Below, piece after piece: positions 27,613 to 36,619 of a stretch of 38,522 nt of DNA. Under the pieces are notes generated by a model, which was not told the DNA's origin, made no database searches, and saw only the letters and a list, made by a program, of their open reading frames with translations. Origin of the DNA: Anaerolineales bacterium (GTDB lineage Bacteria; Chloroflexota; Anaerolineae; Anaerolineales; DRMV01); NCBI GenBank assembly GCA_027053355.1, contig JALUDX010000108.1, forward strand, positions 1-38,522. The letters run 5' to 3'. The first letter of the stretch is position 1. Each line of letters begins with the position of its first letter. The translations under genes were made by a program, and so were the position numbers.

Positions 27613-28065
27613 ATGGCCGAATTGGTACGCTGGGATCCTTTCCGCGAAATGATTACATTGCGCGAAGCCATGGATCGCCTCTTGGATGAAGCTCTCACCC
27701 GGCCGTTAGCCTTGGGCATGGCTGAAAATCTGGGTTGGATGCCGCAGATCGACATGTATCAGACCGATGACGAAGTGGTGGTCAAGGCTACGGTGCCGGG
27801 TGTGAAGCCAGACGACCTGCACATCACCATCACCGGCGACGTGCTGACCATCCGCGGCGAGGTCAAAGAAGAGGAAGAGGTGAAAGGCGCGACCTATCAC
27901 CTGCGTGAGCGCCGGTTTGGTACCTTCTCTCGCTCGCTACCGTTGCCGGTGCCGGTGCAGGCTGATAAGGCGAAGGCTGAATTCGAAGATGGCGTCTTGG
28001 TACTGACGCTGCCCAAAGCCGAAGAGGTGCGGCCTAAAACCATTGAGGTCAAGGCCAAGAAATAG
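27613..28065 (+). CDS. Hsp20/alpha-crystallin small heat shock protein
   Basis: WMPQIDMYQTDDEVVVKATVPGVKPDDLHITITGDVLTIRGEVKEEEE...ERRFGTFSRSLPLPVPVQADKAKAEFEDGVLVLTLPKAEE. Confidence 0.95.
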   Translation: MAELVRWDPFREMITLREAMDRLLDEALTRPLALGMAENLGWMPQIDMYQTDDEVVVKATVPGVKPDDLHITITGDVLTIRGEVKEEEEVKGATYHLRERRFGTFSRSLPLPVPVQADKAKAEFEDGVLVLTLPKAEEVRPKTIEVKAKK

Positions 28066-28088
28066 GCGCATGAATCTGGGGCAAATTG

Positions 28089-28118
28089 GCCGGGGAGGCC
28101 CCCTCCCCGGCTTTTGCT
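28089..28118 (+). terminator. Rho-independent terminator after hsp20
   Basis: GCCGGGGAGG-CCC-CCTCCCCGGC-TTTTGCTT. Confidence 0.85.
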
Positions 28119-28139
28119 TGCTGTGTGAGGAGCGTGCTC

Positions 28140-28403
28140 ATGCCTGCTTATACGTTTCGTTGCCAGGAATGCGGTTTGGTGTTTACGCTGCAGTATCGTT
28201 TTTCTGATGATCTCAGCTCGGTTAAGTGCCCTCGCGGGCACGGCCGCGTGGTGCGGGTGTTTCGCCCCCCGGCCATTGTGTTCAAAGGGAGCGGTTTTTA
28301 CGCTACCGACCACCGTAGCAGCAGTGGTCGGAACACGAGCCGGTCGACGGGCGGTGAAAAGAAGGGCAACCGTGCCACTGCTACAACATCGACGCAAGCC
28401 TAA
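28140..28403 (+). CDS. FmdB-type zinc ribbon protein
   Basis: MPAYTFRCQECGLVF...VKCPRGHGRVVRVFRPPAIVFKGSGFYATDHRS. Confidence 0.85.
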   Translation: MPAYTFRCQECGLVFTLQYRFSDDLSSVKCPRGHGRVVRVFRPPAIVFKGSGFYATDHRSSSGRNTSRSTGGEKKGNRATATTSTQA

Positions 28404-28466
28404 AAGGCCGTAGCGCGGGAGCCGCATATCGCGTTTCTTTACCTTCCCCTCCCCCAGCGGGTTTTA

Positions 28467-28475
28467 TGCTAAGAT
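28467..28475 (+). promoter_or_regulatory. Putative extended -10 promoter element (TGCTAAGAT)
   Basis: TGnTAAGAT 47 nt upstream of ATG 28522. Confidence 0.45.
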
Positions 28476-28521
28476 AAAGAAAAGAGAAAGCCCCCTCGAT
28501 GTTTCTTCAAGGAGGCCCCCT

Positions 28522-28845
28522 ATGCGCAAGGAAATTCGTTCCATTGGCGTCCTCTCGGCAGGCAAGATTGGCTGCTTGTGGGGTGCGCTGCTGACCGCCA
28601 TTTTGGGCTGTGTGCTCATCTTCCTGCCCATGGTGGCGCTCCCTGGCTTGTTGGCTTCTGCGGCGCCTGATCAGACCAGCGGCCTCGACGTCTTCGGCGG
28701 GGGCGTGGTGGCGGCTATTGTGGCGTATGTGGGCGCTGTTGTCCTCGAAGCCGTTAGCCTCGCCATCGTGTTTGCCCTGGGAGCGCTGATTTACAACCTG
28801 GTCGCCAAGATGGCGGGCGGTCTGACCATCGAAACCGACGACTAA
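28522..28845 (+). CDS. Small two/three-TM membrane protein, DUF3566-like
   Basis: 107 aa; two long hydrophobic segments; RBS caaggagg; family assignment tentative. Confidence 0.6.
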   Translation: MRKEIRSIGVLSAGKIGCLWGALLTAILGCVLIFLPMVALPGLLASAAPDQTSGLDVFGGGVVAAIVAYVGAVVLEAVSLAIVFALGALIYNLVAKMAGGLTIETDD

Positions 28846-28987
28846 TCGTCTTCCAAGGGAGGAGAGCATTTCGCTCTGACCCACAGCGTCACGGGTGTCC
28901 GCGCTGCTGGCTCTGCTTTTTCCCCTGTGCAGGCGCCCTTTTGCCCCCCCGCCCTCTTCTCCACTGGTCTGAAAGCCTTAGATGAAA

Positions 28988-29024
28988 CAATCCCTGACCG
29001 GCTGAAGCGATCGGTCAGGGATTG
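28988..29024. terminator. Bidirectional hairpin between convergent genes
   Basis: CAATCCCTGACCG-N11-CGGTCAGGGATTG, perfect 13-bp stem. Confidence 0.7.
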
Positions 29025-29053
29025 AGGGGTTTAAGCCGGTCATAGGGAAGCGA

Positions 29054-30307
29054 TTACCCGCTCAGTTTCAGCACCACCGGCTCGCCGTGCGGCTCCACCC
29101 GCGTCAGCCAGGCGCCGCTCAAATGCAACGTTTCGTTGGGCAGCAAGTGGCGAAACGGCTGCGTGAGCAGCAGGCGCTTCCCTTGCCGTACCTCGACGGT
29201 GGCGTTTTCTACGAACTGGGTCACCCGAAAGGTCACTTTGGCCGGCGTGTGCAAATCGGCGGGCGCCAGGCTGTTGGGTAACACCCAGAGCAGGGGCGGC
29301 TCGACGAGCACGGGCAAGCGGTGGGCCGGCCAGGGCTGGCCGTGCAAAAAAGCCAACACCTGCCGCGCGGCCTGGCGGCCTTCCAGCGCGCTGGTGGCTG
29401 CTGTCTCCGCCCCGCGCAGCAAATTCCCCGCGGCAAACACACCCGGCCGCGAAGTGCGGAATGCGACGTCTACCTGCGGCCCCCGCGTCCCTGGGTCCAT
29501 CACCAGATCGCCTTGCCGCGCCACTTCGTGCTCGGGGATCCAATCGCCGGTAAACACCACCGTATCGCAGGCAATCACTTCCCGCTGACCGGTGCTCAGG
29601 TGGGTGATTTCTACCCCTTCGACCCGCTTGCGCCCCAAAATGCGGCTGATGCGCACCTGGGTGCGGATGGGGGTGCGGTGGAGGGCGTCCACGAACAGCC
29701 ATTTGGCCGGTGCGTAGGGGAAGTACATCTGGTGGCGCGGCAGGTCGGTGAGGAAGGCGGCGACCTGCACGCCGGCCTTGTGCAGGGTGAGGAAGGCCGA
29801 AAGGCTGACGCCCTCCGCTCCCACGATGACCGCGCGGCGGCCTACGGGCAGGTGGCGTTCATCCACAAAGCGTTGCAGCGAGCCGGTGGTGAAAATGCCC
29901 CGCGGCCGATAGCCGGGCACCAGCCGGGCCGAGCGGGGGCGTTCGCGCACGCCGGTGGCCAGCAGCACCGCACGGCCGCGCAGCGCGCCTAAGCCCGCGG
30001 GACTGGTGTAAGTCAGGGTCAGATCGTCTTCCCAGCCGATGATGGTGGTTTGGGCGCGCAGATGCACCCCCGCGTCGCGCGCCTGTTGCACATAGCGGCG
30101 GGCGTAGGCTGGGCCGTTGTATAGCCGGTGGAAATCCCAAATGCCAAAGCCGGTGTGGTGACACAGGCGGGGCATACCGCCGGGTTCGGGTTCGCGGTCG
30201 ACCACGGTGACGTGGGCCACCCCCTGGCGCCGCAGTGCAATCGCGCTGCTCAGCCCCGCGGGGCCGGCGCCTACAATCAGAACGTCGGTTTCCTGGATGG
30301 TGGTCAT
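29054..30307 (-). CDS. NAD(P)/FAD-dependent oxidoreductase (partner subunit of GlpA-like dehydrogenase)
   Basis: DVLIVGAGPAGLSSAIALRRQG...GGMPRLCHHTGFG; GVFAAGNLLRGAETAATSALEGRQAA; overlaps the upstream gene by 4 nt. Confidence 0.85.
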   Translation of the reverse strand: MTTIQETDVLIVGAGPAGLSSAIALRRQGVAHVTVVDREPEPGGMPRLCHHTGFGIWDFHRLYNGPAYARRYVQQARDAGVHLRAQTTIIGWEDDLTLTYTSPAGLGALRGRAVLLATGVRERPRSARLVPGYRPRGIFTTGSLQRFVDERHLPVGRRAVIVGAEGVSLSAFLTLHKAGVQVAAFLTDLPRHQMYFPYAPAKWLFVDALHRTPIRTQVRISRILGRKRVEGVEITHLSTGQREVIACDTVVFTGDWIPEHEVARQGDLVMDPGTRGPQVDVAFRTSRPGVFAAGNLLRGAETAATSALEGRQAARQVLAFLHGQPWPAHRLPVLVEPPLLWVLPNSLAPADLHTPAKVTFRVTQFVENATVEVRQGKRLLLTQPFRHLLPNETLHLSGAWLTRVEPHGEPVVLKLSG

Positions 30308-31776
30308 GCCTGGTCCTCCTGGGAGGAATGCGTGGGCGGTGTCAAGGTCAACGGCTCAGGCGGGTCGTTGCCATCCAGAGCCAGCAAAAAGCGGGGATCT
30401 TGGCCGGTTTCACGCGCCAGGATGTCGACCACTGCAGCCCGGCAGTTGAAGCCCTGGCAACGCCCCTGGGTGGCGCGAGTGCGGCGGCGCAGTGCGTCCA
30501 AAGTGCGGGCAGGCACCGGGCTGTGGATAGCATCGAGGATTTCGCCCAAAGTCACCTTTTCGCAATGGCAGACGATGCGCCCATAATCGGAGTTTTGCGC
30601 GACGCGTTCCGGCTGGCGGTAAGGGCGGGGCCCGGCCTCGCCGATGTTGGGCATGCGGAAGGTCTGAAACGCGGTCTTGGCTTGCAGAGGCAACCCGGCT
30701 TCGGCCAGCAACTCGGCCACGTACTCGGCGATGCCCAAGGAAGCCGACACGCCGGTGGAACGGATGCCGCCCACGCAAACATAGCGTTGCGCGGCGTGCA
30801 GCCGAATTTGATAATCTTTGTGCTCGGTGGCCGCGCGCAGCCCCGCGTAGGTGGCGGTGACCTCTTCGTTCAGCAGGTCGGGCAGGATGGCGCGGCCCTT
30901 TTCCAGCAAGGTTTGCAGGCCGTGTTCGCTGGTGGCGGTGTTGGTTTTGTCGTCCAGGTCTTCGGCGGTGGGGCCCAGGAGCACGTTGCCGTACACCGTG
31001 GGGCTGATGAGCACCCCTTTGGTGATCGGCGTAGGCACGGGCAGGATGATGTGGTTGATCAGGCGGCGGGCGAATTTGTCGTAGACGATGAGTTCCCCGC
31101 GGCGGGGGGTGACGGTGAAGTCGTGGTGGCCGAGCATGTGGTCGATTTCATCGGAATACAACCCGGCCGCGTTGACCAGGTAGCGCGCGGCCACCTGCTG
31201 CCCGCGCGGGCCGCTGAGGACGTGCCGATCTTCCTCCTGCCGCACATCCCCCACGGGGAAGTTGAGTTTCAGGGTGACGCCGTTGAGTAGGGCTTCGGTG
31301 GCATAAGCGATGGGCAAGGTGAAGGGGCAGATCAGCGACTCACCCGGCACGAACAGGCCGCCAAAAGCCCCCTGGTTGAGCCGTGGCTCGAAGCGGTAGA
31401 CCTCTTCGGCTGAGATGATACGCACATCGATCACGCCGTTGGCGTGGGCACGCTCCAGCAGCGAGGGCAGGGTTTGGCGCTGCTCTTCGGTCCAGGCCAC
31501 CAATAGCCCGCCCAGCCGCTCGGTGGGAATGCCCGCCTGGGGCACAAACTCCTCCAGGAGGGCGTAAGAGCGCCGCAGCAGGCGGGCTTCGAGGGTGCCG
31601 GGCTTGGCGTCGAAACCGGTGTGCCAGATGGCGGTGTTGGCTTTGGTGGTGCCCATGCCGACATCGGCTTTGGCTTCCAGGAGCACCACTTCCAGTCGAT
31701 AGCGGGAGAGTTCGCGGGCGATGGCTGTGCCCACTGCCCCCGCGCCGATGATGGCGACGTCGTAGGTGGTTGGCAT
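30304..31776 (-). CDS. GlpA-like FAD-dependent dehydrogenase with BFD-type [2Fe-2S] domain
   Basis: DVAIIGAGAVGTAIARELSRYRLEVVLLEAKADVGMGTTKANTAIWHTGFDAKPGTLEARL; C-terminal CHCEKVTLGEI...CQGFNC. Confidence 0.85.
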   Translation of the reverse strand: MPTTYDVAIIGAGAVGTAIARELSRYRLEVVLLEAKADVGMGTTKANTAIWHTGFDAKPGTLEARLLRRSYALLEEFVPQAGIPTERLGGLLVAWTEEQRQTLPSLLERAHANGVIDVRIISAEEVYRFEPRLNQGAFGGLFVPGESLICPFTLPIAYATEALLNGVTLKLNFPVGDVRQEEDRHVLSGPRGQQVAARYLVNAAGLYSDEIDHMLGHHDFTVTPRRGELIVYDKFARRLINHIILPVPTPITKGVLISPTVYGNVLLGPTAEDLDDKTNTATSEHGLQTLLEKGRAILPDLLNEEVTATYAGLRAATEHKDYQIRLHAAQRYVCVGGIRSTGVSASLGIAEYVAELLAEAGLPLQAKTAFQTFRMPNIGEAGPRPYRQPERVAQNSDYGRIVCHCEKVTLGEILDAIHSPVPARTLDALRRRTRATQGRCQGFNCRAAVVDILARETGQDPRFLLALDGNDPPEPLTLTPPTHSSQEDQA

Positions 31777-31813
31777 AGGTTGTCCTCGAAAGCCGGGGCT
31801 GAAGCCCGGCGGG

Positions 31814-32614
31814 TCAAGCAAGGCCGTTTTGCAGGCGGTCGAGGGCCTGCTGCCACTGAGGCGCGTTTTCCGCGTTCAGCGAAGCGGCCGTGCGGGCTGT
31901 GAAGATGATGCGGTCGCCGCGGTAAATATCGTGGGCAAATTCAAAGGGCACGCCCTGGTCAGTAAAGGCCACGCGGCGGATTTCTAAAGTGGGCAAGTCT
32001 ACCGGCACGCCCATGATCTGCGCCCATTCCGCGTCCAGCAGGGAAATTTCCAGTTCCTGCATGGCCTTGGCCGGGGTGACGCCGAAATATTTTTTGAGGA
32101 TGCCGTAAATGGACTCGGCCAGGCGGAAGTCGAGCAGGTCGGGGAAGAGGTGCACGGGGAAGTAAGAATCTTCCAGCGCTATGGGTTCGCCGTCTGCAGT
32201 ACGCAGGCGCACGATGTGGTAGGCTTCGTCCGCATCTTTCAGGTGGAGTGCGGCGCAGATTTTCGGCTCTAAGGCTTCGCAGGGCAGTTTTTCCGCCAGG
32301 ATCACCCGCGCACCGGGCTGAATACCCGCTTGTTCCAGTTGGCGATACAACCCCGAGGGGGAACTTAAGTCGAAGCGGATCTTCGGGCGGGCTACATAAG
32401 CCCGCGCGCCGCTGCGGCGGGTCAGCAGCCCGCGGCGCACCAAGATGTTGATGGCCGCGCGGGCGGTCATGCGCGAGATGCCAAACCGCTCGGCCAGTTC
32501 GCGCTCTGAAGCGATGCGCGACGCGGCAGGCAGGGTGCCTTCGGCAATTTCTTTGGCTAACTGCTCGGCCACCTGGCGGTAGCGCGGGGGGGAAACGGTG
32601 GTGTCTGTGGACAT
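31814..32614 (-). CDS. GntR-family (HutC/UTRA) transcriptional regulator
   Basis: YRQVAEQLAKEIAEGTLPAASRIASERELAERFGISRMTARAAINILVRRGLL; C-terminal UTRA-like domain. Confidence 0.93.
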   Translation of the reverse strand: MSTDTTVSPPRYRQVAEQLAKEIAEGTLPAASRIASERELAERFGISRMTARAAINILVRRGLLTRRSGARAYVARPKIRFDLSSPSGLYRQLEQAGIQPGARVILAEKLPCEALEPKICAALHLKDADEAYHIVRLRTADGEPIALEDSYFPVHLFPDLLDFRLAESIYGILKKYFGVTPAKAMQELEISLLDAEWAQIMGVPVDLPTLEIRRVAFTDQGVPFEFAHDIYRGDRIIFTARTAASLNAENAPQWQQALDRLQNGLA

Positions 32615-32681
32615 GCGGTCAACCTTTCTGGGCGGCGATCGCCCCGACGGCGCAAGGGGCGCCGGTGTTTTACGTTTCTGG

Positions 32682-32877
32682 GTAACCGTTTAGCCTTTGA
32701 AAACGGCCCGCGGGTGATTACGGATAGACGCGGGATTTTAGGGCGGCAAGGGAACGGGACGCTGCCCCGCCCCACAACAATGCCCTCGTTTTTCTGTGTT
32801 CTCAGTGCCTTTTCTGTGTATTCTGTGGTTTTCTGTTTGCGTCATCTGTAGTTTCTCTTCAAGGGTGAACAAGTTGC
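32682..32877 (+). repeat. Dispersed intergenic element, copy E (degenerate ends)
   Basis: GTAACCGTTTAGCCTTTGAAAACGGCCCGCGGGTGATTACGGATAGACGCGGGATTTT...TTTCTGTGTTCTCAGTGCCTTTTCTGTGTATTCTGTGGTTTTCTGTTTGCGTCATCTGTAG...AGGGTGAACAAGTTGC. Confidence 0.8.
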
Positions 32878-32878
32878 G

Positions 32879-33685
32879 TTACGTTTCGGGCGCAAAAGGG
32901 TGCAGCGGCTCGTCGGCCAGCACCCGCACCGTGTGGGTGACCAGCGCGGGTTTTTCGGGCACCGCGAGGTGCAGGTGATAGGCCGGTTCGTCCAGAATGT
33001 AGCGAGAAAGCGAAAGCGTCAAGTCGAGGTAGAGGCGCATGCCGGTGCTGGGGGCGGTGCTGATGGTGCGGCTTTGCCACTCAGCAAAGGAGGAAAGGTG
33101 AATGTGCCCGGCCAGAATGCGGAAAACCTGGGGGTGCCCGGAAAGCACCTCGGCCAGCAAGTCGGCACCTTCGAAGCCGTCGACGTCGGTTTCGATCACG
33201 CCTAGCCGCGCTGGGGGATGATGCATGAAGAGCACGGTAGGCGTGTGGGGGGCTTCCCGCAGGCGAGCATCTAACCAGGCCGCGCGGCGGGGGTCGAAGG
33301 CGCCGCCGGGGCCTTCCGCGGCCACGGTATCCAGCCCCAAAAGGCGCAAACCGGGCAAGGTGATGTCGTGTTGGATGAAGCCGTGGGCGTCGCGTGGGCA
33401 AATTTGGGGGCCGAACGCCGCGGCTAAAGTGTTGCGCCGGTCGTGGTTACCCGGCACAACGGCCAGAGGCGCGTCCAGGCGGCTGAGAATTTCAGCCGCC
33501 CGCTGGGCTTCCTCGACGCGGCCGTCGCTGGTGACATCGCCGGTATGCAGCACCCACGCGGGCTGAGGCTGCAACCGGTTGATGTGTTCCACGCAGCGGG
33601 CTAAATTTTCTGCCATCGCCGCGACGCCGAAGGTCTTTTGCCCTGGCCCGGCTAAGTGGGTGTCGCTGAGTTGGACGATGAGCAT
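32879..33685 (-). CDS. Metallophosphoesterase, GpdQ/CpdA-like phosphodiesterase
   Basis: MLIVQLSDTHL, HTGDVTSDGR, VVPGNHDRR, LFMHHPPARLG, ILAGHIH metallophosphoesterase motifs. Confidence 0.88.
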   Translation of the reverse strand: MLIVQLSDTHLAGPGQKTFGVAAMAENLARCVEHINRLQPQPAWVLHTGDVTSDGRVEEAQRAAEILSRLDAPLAVVPGNHDRRNTLAAAFGPQICPRDAHGFIQHDITLPGLRLLGLDTVAAEGPGGAFDPRRAAWLDARLREAPHTPTVLFMHHPPARLGVIETDVDGFEGADLLAEVLSGHPQVFRILAGHIHLSSFAEWQSRTISTAPSTGMRLYLDLTLSLSRYILDEPAYHLHLAVPEKPALVTHTVRVLADEPLHPFAPET

Positions 33686-33709
33686 CTGAAAAAGCCTTCG
33701 TCGCGGTTC

Positions 33710-34567
33710 TCAGGCCGCGTCGTCCTTTTGAAAGGCAAAGGCCAGAAAGCCCAACACGCCGGTAACCATCATCAACAACACGCTGACCGCGTTGATTTCG
33801 GGGGTGATGCCAAAGCGCAGGCGAGAATAGAGCAAAATGGGCATGGTGGGGTCAGAGCCGCTGAGGAAGTAGGTGGTGTTGAAGTTTTCGAAGGAAAACA
33901 GGAAGGCAATGATGGCAGCCCCAATCATGGCTGGCGCCAGAAAGCGCAGCGTGATCAGCCACACGGCTTCCAGGCGGCTGGAGCCCAAGTCCATAGCGGC
34001 TTCTTCCAGCGCGGGGTCGAAGCGCTTGAGCCGCGCCACGATCACCAGCGTGGTCGTGGTAGCGACGAAACTCACCTGCCCCGCCACCACCAGCCAGAAG
34101 CCGGGGCGCAAAAACGTGCCCGCCCCTGCTCCAAATATTTTATCCAATCCGTTGGCAATGCCATAGGAAAAGGCCAAAATCGACGTCCCCAACACCACCC
34201 CCGGCACGACCAGCGGGCCTAACATCAGTAGATACAAGAAGTTCTGCCCGATGAATTTGTAACGTACGAACAAGAAGGCGTTGTTCACGCCCAAGGCCAC
34301 CGAAATCAAGGTCACCAAAACGGCCACTTTGAGGCTGACGATGACCGCCGAAATCATGCGCGCGTCGTCGAAAAAGCCTACCCGCCCGGGCGTGCTGGCT
34401 TTGAACCAATCCAACGTGAAGCCCTGCCAGGGGAAAGAGGCGCTGGGGTTGTTGTTGAAGGCCAAAATGGTGACGATGACCAGCGGGCCCAAGGTGAAAA
34501 TCAAAACCAAGATGGCGTAGGCGTAAAACAACGCTTTGCTCAGGGAAAGCCCTTTTTGTCGAAACAT
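33710..34567 (-). CDS. potC: ABC transporter permease, PotC-like
   Basis: Multi-TM; ALEEAAMDLGSSRLEAVWLITLRFLAPAMIGAAIIAFLFSFENF EAA-loop; family-level symbol. Confidence 0.85.
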   Translation of the reverse strand: MFRQKGLSLSKALFYAYAILVLIFTLGPLVIVTILAFNNNPSASFPWQGFTLDWFKASTPGRVGFFDDARMISAVIVSLKVAVLVTLISVALGVNNAFLFVRYKFIGQNFLYLLMLGPLVVPGVVLGTSILAFSYGIANGLDKIFGAGAGTFLRPGFWLVVAGQVSFVATTTTLVIVARLKRFDPALEEAAMDLGSSRLEAVWLITLRFLAPAMIGAAIIAFLFSFENFNTTYFLSGSDPTMPILLYSRLRFGITPEINAVSVLLMMVTGVLGFLAFAFQKDDAA

Positions 34568-35415
34568 CACATGGCCTCCGAGAGATCTTGCTTGGTGATC
34601 TTCAGCACAATCCACACGAACAGCACCGAGAAGGTAAGCAAAATCACGCTGAAGGCAGAGCCTTTGTTCTGGTTGAAGCGGATGATGAACTGGTTGTAGA
34701 TGATTTCGGTGAACCAGAGGCTGTTTTTGCCGCCCAGCAGGGTCACGGTCACGTAATTGCCCAAGTTGAGCATGAACACCATGATGCTGCCCACCATCAT
34801 GCCCGGCGCGGCGTGAGGAATGATGATTTCCCGCAGGGTGGACCAGAAGTTGCCGCCCAGGTCGTAAGCAGCCTCGATCAGGCTGTCGTCTAACGTGTCC
34901 AGCGAGTTGATGATGGGGATGGTCATAAAGAGCAGCGAAGTGTAAACCAGCCCTACTGCGATGGTGCTGTCATGGTACAGAAACTCAATGTTGTGGTGGG
35001 TGAGGCCAATGGCCCGGAGCAGGTAACTCAGCACACCGGTTTCCCGGAAAAACACCATCCACGTAAAGGCCTGGATGAGTTCCGAGACCCAGTAGGGCAG
35101 GATGATGGCCAGCAGCAGCATGGCCTTGAGGTGCTTGCCGGCCACTTTGGTGATGATGAACGCCACAGGGAAGGAAATGACCAAGGTGAGCAAAGTGACC
35201 AGGGTCGAAAACACAGCGGTGCGGACGAAGATTTTGCGATAGAGGGGGCTGTGGAAGAAGTAGAGGTAGTTGGCTAAGGTGAATTCGCCGCCACGCCGGC
35301 TGACAAAAGAGAGATAAAAGAGTTTGAGATGGGGCAGCACAAAGAGTAGGCCGATCCAGAGCAACATAAAGGTCAGCAGCACCCACTGCCCCCGGTTTCT
35401 GGCTAAGGTTTTCAT
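34567..35415 (-). CDS. potB: ABC transporter permease, PotB-like
   Basis: Multi-TM; SLIEAAYDLGGNFWSTLREIIIPHAAPGMMVGSIMVFMLNLGNYVTVTLLGG. Confidence 0.85.
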   Translation of the reverse strand: MKTLARNRGQWVLLTFMLLWIGLLFVLPHLKLFYLSFVSRRGGEFTLANYLYFFHSPLYRKIFVRTAVFSTLVTLLTLVISFPVAFIITKVAGKHLKAMLLLAIILPYWVSELIQAFTWMVFFRETGVLSYLLRAIGLTHHNIEFLYHDSTIAVGLVYTSLLFMTIPIINSLDTLDDSLIEAAYDLGGNFWSTLREIIIPHAAPGMMVGSIMVFMLNLGNYVTVTLLGGKNSLWFTEIIYNQFIIRFNQNKGSAFSVILLTFSVLFVWIVLKITKQDLSEAM

Positions 35416-36539
35416 GGCAATCCCTCCGCTTCGGTGCGCGGCTGAGCCACCGGGTGGAACGCGTTGGCGGCATCCCAGCGCCAGGAGAGGGTGACCACTT
35501 CGCCCACTTTGACGTCGGGCGCGTTTTCGGTGTGCTGCACTTTGACGTTCAGGCTCAGCGGGCGGTCGCTTTCCAGAAGGTCTACGATGACCAACGAATG
35601 CGAGCCGTCGAAGTTGATTTCGCTTACTTTGCCCACGATGCCATCGTCGTGCCGACCGGGGCGCAGGGTGATCATCTCAGGGCGGATGAACAGGTCGACC
35701 CGGTCGCCGACGGCCAGGTTTTCTCCAGCGCGCCCGGCCATACGGATGCCGCCGATTTCCACGTCCACGCCGCCGCCCTGTCGGAAGGCCACCACTTTGC
35801 CGTTGGTGAGTTTGTTGTTTTCGCCCACGAACGAGGCCACGAAATGGGTTGCCGGTTGGCGGTAAAGTTCTTCGGGCGGGGCAATCTGCTCGATTCTGCC
35901 GTGGTTGATCACCGCCACCGTGTCAGACATGGCCAGCGCGATGGTCTGGTCGTGGGTGATGTAGACAAAGGTAGTGCCTGTGCGGGCTTGCAGGTGCTTG
36001 AGTTCCAGTTTCATGCTCTGGCGGAGTTTCAGGTCCAGGGAACCCAGCGGTTCGTCTAACAAAAGCACGGTTGGCTCCAGCACCAGGCTGCGCGCCAGCG
36101 CGACGCGCTGCTGTTGGCCGCCGGAAAGTTGGTGGATTTTGCGCTTTTCCAACCCTTCCAGACCCACCCGGGCTAACGCGTCTTTGGCACGGCGTTCCAT
36201 TTCGGCTTTGCTTATGCCGCCGCGGCGGCGCAAGCCAAAAGTCACGTTGTCCAAAACATTCATCATCGGGAACAAAGCCAGCCGCTGGAAAACCATGTTG
36301 CACGGCCGTTTGTTGGGGGGGACGTCGTTGACCCGCTGGCCGCCGATGTAGATGTCGCCGCTGGTGGGTTTTTCGAAACCGGCGATCATCCGCAGGAGGG
36401 TGGTCTTACCACTGCCTGAAGGGCCCAGAATCGAGAAAAAACTCCCCTTGGGAATTTCGAAACTGACGTCGTTGACGGCTATCAAGTCGCCAAACTTTTT
36501 CGTCACATGGACAAGAGCAACATCAATCTCTTGGGACAT
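35412..36539 (-). CDS. potA: ABC transporter ATP-binding protein, PotA-like
   Basis: GPSGSGKTTLLRMIAGFEKPTSGDI, HQLSGGQQQRVALARSLVLEPTVLLLDEPLGSLD, C-terminal TOBE domain. Confidence 0.92.
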   Translation of the reverse strand: MSQEIDVALVHVTKKFGDLIAVNDVSFEIPKGSFFSILGPSGSGKTTLLRMIAGFEKPTSGDIYIGGQRVNDVPPNKRPCNMVFQRLALFPMMNVLDNVTFGLRRRGGISKAEMERRAKDALARVGLEGLEKRKIHQLSGGQQQRVALARSLVLEPTVLLLDEPLGSLDLKLRQSMKLELKHLQARTGTTFVYITHDQTIALAMSDTVAVINHGRIEQIAPPEELYRQPATHFVASFVGENNKLTNGKVVAFRQGGGVDVEIGGIRMAGRAGENLAVGDRVDLFIRPEMITLRPGRHDDGIVGKVSEINFDGSHSLVIVDLLESDRPLSLNVKVQHTENAPDVKVGEVVTLSWRWDAANAFHPVAQPRTEAEGLP

Positions 36540-36572
36540 GATACCTCGCCTCGGTTGAAGATGGCAGGATAG

Positions 36573-36606
36573 CCACGCCCCGGCAGGTGCGTTCGCCGGG
36601 GCGTGG
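36573..36606. terminator. Intergenic hairpin between potD and potA (attenuator-like, no T run)
   Basis: CCACGCCCCGGC-N10-GCCGGGGCGTGG, perfect 12-bp stem. Confidence 0.55.
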
Positions 36607-36619
36607 AAAGTTTAGCCTG

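Noticed and set aside
30235-31290. 351-aa plus-strand ORF antisense to the GlpA-like gene
   Set aside because: Antisense artefact of a conserved FAD enzyme.
29054-31776. Hydrogen cyanide synthase or opine oxidase (HcnB/HcnC, OoxA/OoxB)
   Set aside because: Domain layout is superficially similar, but the GlpA-like N-terminus with BFD tail fits glycerol-3-phosphate dehydrogenase-type pairs better; substrate remains unproven.
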